This document shows, one piece after another, positions 13,365 through 20,461 of a DNA stretch of 27,896 nt (positions are counted from its first letter, which is position 1; every line of letters starts with the position of its first letter). The notes below the pieces were generated by a model. It ran no database searches and was not told where the DNA came from. It worked only from the letters and a program-made list of their open reading frames with translations. Source of the DNA: JBBSQE01 sp038258095 (lineage in GTDB: Bacteria > Actinomycetota > Thermoleophilia > Solirubrobacterales > 70-9); NCBI GenBank assembly GCA_038258095.1, contig JBBSQE010000013.1, positions 1 through 27,896 on the forward strand, given 5' to 3'. A program made the position numbers and the translations under genes.

Positions 13365-14972
13365 GTGGTGGGTTCAACGGTCCTGGAGCGGTTCGAGGTC
13401 GAGCGCAAGCTGGGCCGTGGAGGCTTTGGCACCGTCTACCAGGCCTGGGACCGCCGCCTCGAGCGCGATGTCGCCGTGAAGGTGATCGACGCGGAGGGCG
13501 AAGCCGGCAGGCGAGTCCTCACCGAGGCACAGGCATCGGCGCGTCTCAACCACCCGGGCATCGTCACCCTCTACGAGCTCGGAGAGGCGGACGGCCAGGC
13601 GCTGCTGGTCAGCGAGCTGATCGAGGGCGACACGCTCCATCGCCTCACCGCAGACGGCGTCCTTTCGGACCGCGAGATCGCCCATGTCGGCGCCGACCTC
13701 TGCGAGGCTCTCGATCACGCCCACAACCGCGGCGTCATCCACCGCGACGTGAAGCCGCAGAACGTCCTCGTCACCGACCGTGATCCGCAGGCCAAGCTGA
13801 TGGACTTCGGGATCGCCCGCGTCCTCGACAGCGCGGGTCTGACGGCCACCGGCGGTGTGGTCGGCACACTCGCGTACATGGCTCCCGAGCAGGCCGCCGG
13901 GGGCAGGGCCGGGGCCGAAGCCGACGTGTACTCGCTGGCCCTCACCCTCTACGAATGCTGGAGCGGCCACAACCCCCACGTCCGGCCGTCCCCGGTCGCG
14001 ACGGCCAGGGTGATCGGGACGAGGCTGCCCTCGCTCGGACGACGCCGGCGCGATCTCCCGGCCGATCTGGTCGGGACGATCGATGCCTGCCTCGACCCCG
14101 ACCCGCGCCGCCGCCCGGACCTCGAAGAGCTTGGCACTGTGATCGAGGCGTCCCTTGACGCTCTCGACCCGGAGTCCGCACCGCCGGCCCGCGGCGCCTT
14201 CGCCTGGCCCGCTCTCGAGCTCTCGGCGGCGACGGCCGGCAGGCTCGGAAATGCGGCGGTGATCAGCGGCCTGCTTCTCGCCACGCTCACCGCTGTCGGC
14301 GGCGTCGGCCCGTTCTGGGGGTACCTCCTCGTACCGGCGGCCGCAGCTCTGGCTCTTCTCTCACCCCGGCTGGGCTTCGTCTCCGCGGCGGCGGGCCTCG
14401 CCGCCTGGCTGGTGTCCGCGGGCCACCCGGGCGCTGCCCTGGCTCTCGCGCTCGTCTCCATCCCTCCGGCGTTACTGGTGCGCAACGGCTCGGCGGTCAC
14501 GCTCCCCGCCGCCGCACCCGTTCTGGGCGCGTGCGGGCTGGGCCCGCTCTATCCGGCACTCGCCGGTTTTGTCCCCGGCATCCGCTCGCGGCTTCTGTTG
14601 ACGGCCACCGGATACGTCTGGCTGGTCCTCGCCGAGATCGTGACTCGCCGTGACCTGCTGTTCGGCGCGACCACCCACCCATCCAAGGCCTGGGCAGACT
14701 CGACGGCCAACGCGCTCACCGAGGTCCTCATCCCGATGATCCTCAGCCCGGGCTTCCTCGGTGGACTGGCCCTCTGGATGTTGGCGGCGACGCTCGCCGG
14801 CATGCTCCTCACTCCGGTCCGCGCGTGGCGGCGGCGTCGGGCCGACCTCCAACTTCGCCGGCCTCTCGAGGAGCCGAGCGTGCGAGAGGAGCCGGTCGAG
14901 CTCGCCGACCGCCGTACGGCTCCCGGCCGAGCGCTTGCCGCCGGCGGGGGCCGTAGGGCGATGGTCTCGTAG
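13365..14972 (+). CDS. Ser/Thr kinase fused to a multi-pass membrane domain
   Basis: A 535-residue protein. Residues 10-265 form a Hanks-type kinase: glycine loop GRGGFGTVY, Lys39 in VAVKV, HRDVKPQN (D128), DFG (D147) and APEQA, so all catalytic residues are present. From about 293 to 485 follow roughly six hydrophobic segments (for example GLLLATLTAVGGVGPFWGYLL, YVWLVLAEIV and LALWMLAATLAGMLL), then a basic cytoplasmic tail. It has no PASTA repeats. GTG at 13365 is chosen because AAAGGGAA precedes it by eight bases. It occupies the start of the cell-wall operon, where other Actinobacteria begin with fhaA. The membrane part may sense a lipid or anchor the kinase near the peptidoglycan machinery; this is inference. 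The last codons are TCG TAG. Confidence 0.9.
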   Translation: MVGSTVLERFEVERKLGRGGFGTVYQAWDRRLERDVAVKVIDAEGEAGRRVLTEAQASARLNHPGIVTLYELGEADGQALLVSELIEGDTLHRLTADGVLSDREIAHVGADLCEALDHAHNRGVIHRDVKPQNVLVTDRDPQAKLMDFGIARVLDSAGLTATGGVVGTLAYMAPEQAAGGRAGAEADVYSLALTLYECWSGHNPHVRPSPVATARVIGTRLPSLGRRRRDLPADLVGTIDACLDPDPRRRPDLEELGTVIEASLDALDPESAPPARGAFAWPALELSAATAGRLGNAAVISGLLLATLTAVGGVGPFWGYLLVPAAAALALLSPRLGFVSAAAGLAAWLVSAGHPGAALALALVSIPPALLVRNGSAVTLPAAAPVLGACGLGPLYPALAGFVPGIRSRLLLTATGYVWLVLAEIVTRRDLLFGATTHPSKAWADSTANALTEVLIPMILSPGFLGGLALWMLAATLAGMLLTPVRAWRRRRADLQLRRPLEEPSVREEPVELADRRTAPGRALAAGGGRRAMVS

Positions 14973-15035
14973 GATTCAGGACTTCATCGTCCGCGCGAAC
15001 CTCCGCGTCGCCGGCCCGACCAAAGGAACCCGCAG

Positions 15036-15809
15036 ATCAGCGTTCTCCGCAACCTCGAAGCACGAATCGAAGGCCTCGTAGAAGGGGTCTTCAGTCGTGC
15101 CTTCAGCTCCGAGGTCCAGCCGGTCGAGCTCGCGCGGAAGCTCGCCAAGGAAATGGACTCCCACAAGACGGCCTCCGTCTCACGCACCTACGTGCCGAAT
15201 GAGTACACGGTCTACCTCTCGACGGCGGACCGAGAGAAGCTCGAGGGCTACGAGCGCTCCCTCGAGCAGGAGCTTTCCGGATACCTGCTCGACCATGCGA
15301 AGCGCCGCGGCTACGACCTCCTGACCAGGCCCGCGGTCGGCTTCAACACCGACGAACGGCTGCGTCTCGGAGAGTTCGGGATCCAGACCCGCCTGGTGAA
15401 GCCCCCGGCGCGGGAGGGCGAGCAGCCGCGCCAGGGTGAGGAGGGCCACACGATGGTCTACTCGGCGGTGACCGAGCGCGACTCGGCCGAGCGCAACAGG
15501 CGCGAGCCGGCCGGGGCGCTGGTCAGCACTCGCGCGATCGTCTCGGTCGACGACCGGCGCTTCGTGCTTGACGGCCCCCGCGCGACGCTCGGGCGCTCGA
15601 AGGAGGCCGAGTGCGTCCTGCGTGACCCGAACGTCTCCCGCCGCCACGCCGAGCTGCGCCGCTCCGACACCGGGGACTGGCAGATCGTCGACCTCGGCTC
15701 GACCAACGGGATCAAGGTGAACGGCCGCCGGGTCTCGTCCTCGCGACTGCGCCCGGGCGACGAAGTGACCATCGGGACCACGAGCTTCGTCTTCGACATA
15801 GAGCAGTAA
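15036..15809 (+). CDS. fhaA: FhaA-like protein (DUF3662 + FHA) with atypical start
   Basis: FhaA binds phosphothreonines on kinases and on MurJ in Mycobacterium and helps regulate peptidoglycan synthesis. The N-terminal DUF3662 domain begins SVLRNLEARIEGLVEG and includes QPVELARKLAKEMD and SRTYVPNEYTVYLS; a linker follows, then a C-terminal FHA domain (LGRS, SRRHAEL, DLGSTNGIKVNG). The domain's expected first residue falls on ATC at 15036, preceded by AAAGGA with eight bases spacing. No ATG, GTG, TTG or CTG occurs in frame between the kinase stop (14970-14972) and ATG 15153, which lies inside the conserved domain. I therefore place the start at ATC, giving 257 residues. Alternatives are readthrough of the kinase TAG (same frame) or a sequence error for ATG. 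Confidence 0.85.
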   Translation: MSVLRNLEARIEGLVEGVFSRAFSSEVQPVELARKLAKEMDSHKTASVSRTYVPNEYTVYLSTADREKLEGYERSLEQELSGYLLDHAKRRGYDLLTRPAVGFNTDERLRLGEFGIQTRLVKPPAREGEQPRQGEEGHTMVYSAVTERDSAERNRREPAGALVSTRAIVSVDDRRFVLDGPRATLGRSKEAECVLRDPNVSRRHAELRRSDTGDWQIVDLGSTNGIKVNGRRVSSSRLRPGDEVTIGTTSFVFDIEQ

Positions 15810-15818
15810 TACAGCCCG

Positions 15819-16298
15819 ATGGACTACGAGCCGATCTCGGTCGCACTCAAGTTCGGGTTCCTCGCCGTTCTCTATCTCTTCCTGCTCTTCATCGCGCGGA
15901 GCGCGATGAAGGACCTGCGCCGTACCACCGCCCCGGCGCCGGACGGGACCGGCTTCCACCGGGTTCAGCCGAGAGTCGAGGGCTCAGGCACCGGGGACGG
16001 CTGGCTGATCGTCGAGGCGGGCGGCGGCCTGCGGGAGGGCGACCGGTTCGATCTCTTCGGAGGTCTGTCGATCGGGAGGTCGGCCGATGCCGACGTTCGC
16101 ATCGACGACCGTTATGCCTCCGGACTGCACGCGAGGATCTACTCTCGCGACGGCCACTTCTACCTGGAGGACATGAACTCGACCAACGGGACATTGCTGA
16201 ACGACGCCTCGGTGCGCGCTGACGAGGAGCTGATGCCCGGAGACCGGGTGCGGATCGGCGACACCCAGTTCCGCTTCGACCTCGAGGACGAAGGGTGA
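15819..16298 (+). CDS. fhaB: FhaB/FipA-like membrane-anchored FHA protein
   Basis: A 159-residue protein: an N-terminal membrane helix (about residues 11-28, FGFLAVLYLFLLFIARSAM), a linker, and one FHA domain (about 62-150) with LSIGRS, ASGLHARI and DMNSTNGTLLND, which carry the phosphothreonine-contacting Arg, Ser, His and Asn. In Mycobacterium the matching protein (FipA/FhaB) links kinase signalling to septum formation with FtsZ and FtsQ. It begins nine bases after fhaA with no clear ribosome-binding site, so translation is probably coupled. It is followed after 13 bases by the phosphatase. Confidence 0.9.
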   Translation: MDYEPISVALKFGFLAVLYLFLLFIARSAMKDLRRTTAPAPDGTGFHRVQPRVEGSGTGDGWLIVEAGGGLREGDRFDLFGGLSIGRSADADVRIDDRYASGLHARIYSRDGHFYLEDMNSTNGTLLNDASVRADEELMPGDRVRIGDTQFRFDLEDEG

Positions 16299-16311
16299 AC
16301 GGGGGCGCAGG

Positions 16312-17706
16312 ATGCTGCGGATAGGCGAGCACGCGTTCCGCAGCGACACCGGTCGCCAGCGCAGCGCGAACGAGGACTCCTACTACGCCCGCGCGCCGGT
16401 CTTCGTGGTGGCCGACGGCATGGGTGGAGCCCAGGCGGGCGAGGTGGCGTCGAAGACCGCGGCCGACGCCTTCAACCGGGAGCTCCCGGCCGGCCGGCCC
16501 GAGCCGATCCTCCGCCAGCTGATCGAGCAGGCGAACCGCGAGATCCACGAGCTCGCCCGGCGCGACACGTCTCTCGCCGGGATGGGGACGACGATCACGG
16601 CGGCGATCGTCGACGCTGAGGACGAGGACGTGGTCATCGGCCACGTCGGGGACAGCCGCGCCTACCGGATGCGCGCCGGCCGTCTCGAGCGACTGACCCG
16701 CGACCACTCTCTCGTCGAGGAGATGAGGCGCAAGGGCCAGATCACGGACGAACAGGCCGAGGATCATCCGCAGCGCTCGATCATCACCCGCGCCCTCGGC
16801 CCGGAGCCCGAGGTGGTGGTCGATGTCCAGACCGTTCCCGCACTCCCCGGCGACCTCTTCGTGCTCTGCTCGGACGGGCTGACCACGATGGTCGGAGAGA
16901 CGCGGATCGCCCAAATCCTCGCCGGCGCTGGATCGATGGATGACGCGGTGCGCAGCCTGATCGACGAAGCCAACCGGGCGGGCGGGCGCGACAACATCAC
17001 AGCCATCGCCTTCCGCCTCGAGGACGCGGCCACTCCCGCCGGCACTCCCGCCCCTCCTGTCACACCCCCGCCTCCGGTGGAGGAGCCGCCGCCCTCCCAC
17101 GCGACGCTGGTCGGCCCCTCCGCTGCCCGCGAAGGCTTCACGGCCGAGGAGGTGCGCCGCCGTGCCACCGCCGCACGCGCCGCCGATCGCCCCCCGCGGC
17201 GGGGCAGGCTCGCTCGCCGTGCGGTGAAGACCCTCGCCGTTGCAGCCCTCCTGGCGGCGATCGTGCTCGGAGCGAGATACGGCATCCGGCAGGTTTGGTT
17301 TCTCGGGACCGACGACAGCGGGCGGGCGGCCCTCTACCGCGGCCTTCCCTATGACCTCCCATTCGGCATCAAGCTCTACGACGAGCGCTACGCGACGGTC
17401 ATCCAGACCAGCTCTCTCGCCCCGCGCCGGCAGAGCTCCGTCACCGGTCACGATCTCCGCGGCCACGACGACGCCGTCTCGCTGATCGCTGATCTCGAGC
17501 GCAGCCAGGGCATCGGGCGCCCATCGACGCCCGGAACGCTGACGAAGACGGGGGCGACCGGTGCCACGGGAGCCAGCGGGGCGACCGGTCCGCGGGGATC
17601 CACGGGGCCGGCCCGAAACACCGGATCGACCGGGCCGACCGGCACGCGCCGGCCAGGCGCCGGCGGCAACGCTGCCGGTGGGGCGGGGCAGAAAGGCGGC
17701 AACTGA
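16312..17706 (+). CDS. pstP: PP2C-type Ser/Thr phosphatase with collagen-like tail
   Basis: A membrane-anchored phosphatase expected to reverse the kinases of this operon. Residues 1-237 are the PP2C domain with metal ligands in ADGMGG (D35), CSDGL (D188) and GGRDNIT (D227), plus GHVGDSRAY. A proline-rich stretch (about 238-262) and a basic region lead to one membrane helix (about 304-321). The external part resembles the PstP extracellular segment. It ends in Gly-X-Y triplets (about residues 413-449: GATGATGASGATGPRG and similar), which is unusual for this family. The TGA stop overlaps the ATG of the next gene (TGATG). Confidence 0.92.
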   Translation: MLRIGEHAFRSDTGRQRSANEDSYYARAPVFVVADGMGGAQAGEVASKTAADAFNRELPAGRPEPILRQLIEQANREIHELARRDTSLAGMGTTITAAIVDAEDEDVVIGHVGDSRAYRMRAGRLERLTRDHSLVEEMRRKGQITDEQAEDHPQRSIITRALGPEPEVVVDVQTVPALPGDLFVLCSDGLTTMVGETRIAQILAGAGSMDDAVRSLIDEANRAGGRDNITAIAFRLEDAATPAGTPAPPVTPPPPVEEPPPSHATLVGPSAAREGFTAEEVRRRATAARAADRPPRRGRLARRAVKTLAVAALLAAIVLGARYGIRQVWFLGTDDSGRAALYRGLPYDLPFGIKLYDERYATVIQTSSLAPRRQSSVTGHDLRGHDDAVSLIADLERSQGIGRPSTPGTLTKTGATGATGASGATGPRGSTGPARNTGSTGPTGTRRPGAGGNAAGGAGQKGGN

Positions 17707-19004
17707 TGTCGGCGAGAAACCGCGAGCTCGTCGCGCTGTTCCCGGTGGCCCTGCTCCTGACCGCCGGTTTCACGGCCGTCTTCGCCCAGGAGAACGCCCA
17801 GCTCGGCAACCTCAGCCTCATCTACGGGGCCTATTTCCTCGCCATCTGCTTCGCGACCCATCTCTTCCTGCGCATCAAGCTGCCGAACGCGGACCCCTAC
17901 CTGTTCCCCCTGGTCGCCCTGCTCACGGCCTTTGGGCTGGTGATGATCTACCGGATCGACGACACCCTGGCCCGCGACCAGGCCAACTGGTTCGTCCTGG
18001 GCCTTGTCCTCTTCGTGTGCACGATCCAGTTCCTCCGCGACTACGACGTGCTCGAGCGCTACCGGTACACGATCGCTGCGATCGGGCTCGGCCTGCTTGT
18101 CGCGCCCCGGGTGCCGGGGATCGGCGAGCAGGTCAACGGGGCCTACCTGGGAGTGAAGCTCGGCCCGATCGCCTTCCAGCCGGCCGAGTTCTCGAAGATC
18201 TGCATCGTCATCTTCCTGGCGAGCTACCTGCGTGAGCACCGCGAGGTCCTGATCGTCGGCGCAAAGCGTGTCCTCGGCGTCACGCTCCCGCCGCTGAAGC
18301 ACCTCGGGCCGTTGCTCGTCGTGTGGGGTGCGGCGATGTTCATGCTCATCTTCATCCGTGACCTCGGTTCTTCCCTGATGTTCTTCGCCGCCTTCCTCGC
18401 CCTCCTCTATGTTGCGACCGGTCGCTTCTCGTTTGTGGTCATCGGCATGACGATGTTCATGCTGGGCGCCTGGTTCATCGCCACCCACGTCCCGCACGTC
18501 CACGACCGCGTTGAGATCTGGCTCAACCCGTATACGGACCCCGGCGGCACCGGCTACCAGGTGCTCCAGTCCCAGTACGCGCAGGCCGACGGCGGTCTGT
18601 TCGGCACCGGCCTCGGCCAGTCGCTGATCACGATCCCGGGAACCCATGCGCCGCTTCTGCCGCTTGCCCAGACCGACTCGATCTATGCCCTGATCGTCGA
18701 CGAGATGGGGCTCTTCGGCGGCTGCGGAGTCGTACTCATCTACCTCCTCGTCGCGGCCCGCGGGTTCAAGATCGCCCTGCTTGCATCAGACGGTTTCTCG
18801 AAGCTGCTCGCCACGGGTCTCACAGCGGTGTTCGCGATTCAGGCCTTTGTGATCATCGGCGGGGTCACGCGGGTGATTCCGTTGACCGGTGTGACCTTGC
18901 CCTTCATCAGCTACGGCGGTAGCTCGATCCTCGCCAACTTCGTGCTCCTCGCCCTGCTGCTCCTGATCTCCGACCGCGCGCGAAGGGAGGCGCTGGCGCC
19001 GTGA
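17706..19004 (+). CDS. rodA: FtsW/RodA/SpoVE (SEDS) peptidoglycan glycosyltransferase
   Basis: A 432-residue polytopic membrane protein of the SEDS family, which polymerises lipid II into glycan strands together with a class B PBP. Many hydrophobic helices are visible. Characteristic parts are QPAEFSKICIVIFLASYL, FIRDLGSSLMFF, the external loop with GTGLGQS, DSIYALIVDEMGLFG, and the C-terminal LPFISYGGSSILANF. Its position between pstP and the PBP matches rodA of Mycobacterium; sequence alone does not separate RodA from FtsW. It overlaps pstP by one base and the PBP gene by four. Confidence 0.94.
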   Translation: MSARNRELVALFPVALLLTAGFTAVFAQENAQLGNLSLIYGAYFLAICFATHLFLRIKLPNADPYLFPLVALLTAFGLVMIYRIDDTLARDQANWFVLGLVLFVCTIQFLRDYDVLERYRYTIAAIGLGLLVAPRVPGIGEQVNGAYLGVKLGPIAFQPAEFSKICIVIFLASYLREHREVLIVGAKRVLGVTLPPLKHLGPLLVVWGAAMFMLIFIRDLGSSLMFFAAFLALLYVATGRFSFVVIGMTMFMLGAWFIATHVPHVHDRVEIWLNPYTDPGGTGYQVLQSQYAQADGGLFGTGLGQSLITIPGTHAPLLPLAQTDSIYALIVDEMGLFGGCGVVLIYLLVAARGFKIALLASDGFSKLLATGLTAVFAIQAFVIIGGVTRVIPLTGVTLPFISYGGSSILANFVLLALLLLISDRARREALAP

Positions 19005-20461
19005 ACTCTCAGATCGTCAAGCTCTTCGGGCTCGTGATGGCGCTGTTCGCGGTGCTGATCGTCTTCACCTCGCGATGGTCCGTGTTCGACGCCGAAGCGC
19101 TGAAGGCAAAACAGGAGAACAAGCGCCCGTTGCTCGAGCAGCAGCAGATCAAGCGAGGGCGGATCCTCGCCGCCGACGGGACGGTGATCGCGAAGTCGGT
19201 GGCGAAGGGCCGCGGCACGAATCTGCGCTACTTGCGGAAGTACCCCGACGGCTCGGAATTCGGGCACCCGGTCGGCTACAGCTTCGTCAACCTCGGCGAC
19301 AGCGAGTTCGAGGCGTTCCACAACGACGAGCTCGTTGGTAACGGGTCGGAGTTCTCGTCGATCCTGGACGAGCTGCGGGGCCGCAACCAGGAGGGCAGCG
19401 ATGTGGTGACCTCGATCGATCCCGCGGCGACGAAGGTCGCCCGCGACGAGCTCGACGCGACCGGCTTCGGCGCCGTCGTGGCCATCGAGCCCCAGACGGG
19501 CGCCGTCAAGGTGATGGTGTCGAACCCCTCCTTCGACCCCAATCAGGTCCCCGACAACTTCTCCAAGCTCGCAACGGACCCCAGCGGCCCGCTGGTCAAC
19601 CGCGCCACGCAGGGCCAGTATCCGCCGGGCTCGACCTTCAAGGTCGTCACCGCGGCGGCGGGGCTCGACAGCGGCACGATCACCCCCGACACCCTGATCA
19701 ACTCGCCGGGGACCCTCGACGTGCAGGGCAACACACTGCAGAACGACTTCACCCAGGACTTCGGGGACATCGGTCTCGACACCGCACTGACCAACTCGGT
19801 CAATACCTACTTCGCCCAGCTCGGAGAGAAGGTGGGGGAGGACACCTTGTTCAAGTACATGAACCGGTTCGGCTTTGACTCGAAGCCCCAGGTTGACCTC
19901 CCTTCCGAGGAGCTCACCAAGTCGGGCATCTTCGACCTCGCCGGCGAGGGCAGCCTGCTCGGGCCAAACGACGACATCGACATCGCCCGCGTCGCGATCG
20001 GCCAGGAGCGGCTCTTGGCCACGCCGCTGCAGATGGCCGAGGTCGCGGCAACCGTCGCCAACAAGGGCAAGCTGATGAAGCCGCAGATCTGGAACCGGGT
20101 CGTCGACCCTGACGGACGCGTGACCAAGCGGATGGATCCGAGCGAGGTCTCCCAGGTGGTCAGCGAGAAGACCGCCGGCCAGCTGAACACCGCGATGCAG
20201 GGCGTGGTCAACGACGGGACCGGCACCAACGCCATCATCCCCGGCGTGACCGTTGCGGGAAAGACAGGGACCGCGGAGACTCCGAACAACAAGGCATGCG
20301 GCGGGGGAACCGACGAGAACCAGGCGTGGTTCATAGGATTCGCGCCTGCCGATGATCCCCAGATCGCCATTGCAGCAACCGTCGAGTGCACGACCAAGTT
20401 CGGAAACGACGTCGCGGCACCGATCTTCCGGGACGTAGCGGAGGCCCTGGTCAATGGCTGA
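19001..20461 (+). CDS. pbpA: Class B penicillin-binding protein (transpeptidase)
   Basis: A 486-residue transpeptidase that cross-links peptidoglycan, the partner of the SEDS protein encoded just before it. It has an N-terminal membrane helix (residues 6-24), a pedestal region (QIKRGRILAADGTVIA), and the penicillin-binding domain with S211-T-F-K, S266-V-N and K421-T-G-TAE. GTG 19001 lies in a GTGA overlap with the rodA stop. The stop codon lies eight bases into pknB. The same order is found in Mycobacterium. Confidence 0.95.
   Translation: MNSQIVKLFGLVMALFAVLIVFTSRWSVFDAEALKAKQENKRPLLEQQQIKRGRILAADGTVIAKSVAKGRGTNLRYLRKYPDGSEFGHPVGYSFVNLGDSEFEAFHNDELVGNGSEFSSILDELRGRNQEGSDVVTSIDPAATKVARDELDATGFGAVVAIEPQTGAVKVMVSNPSFDPNQVPDNFSKLATDPSGPLVNRATQGQYPPGSTFKVVTAAAGLDSGTITPDTLINSPGTLDVQGNTLQNDFTQDFGDIGLDTALTNSVNTYFAQLGEKVGEDTLFKYMNRFGFDSKPQVDLPSEELTKSGIFDLAGEGSLLGPNDDIDIARVAIGQERLLATPLQMAEVAATVANKGKLMKPQIWNRVVDPDGRVTKRMDPSEVSQVVSEKTAGQLNTAMQGVVNDGTGTNAIIPGVTVAGKTGTAETPNNKACGGGTDENQAWFIGFAPADDPQIAIAATVECTTKFGNDVAAPIFRDVAEALVNG

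Noticed and set aside
13223..13432. Longer N-terminus of the CARDB-like protein
   Set aside because: It would overlap the divergent kinase gene, and the extra residues look random; the TTG at 13222 has a good ribosome-binding site.
15153..15809. fhaA starting at ATG 15153
   Set aside because: This would remove the first 39 residues of the conserved DUF3662 domain, including QPVELARKLAKE.
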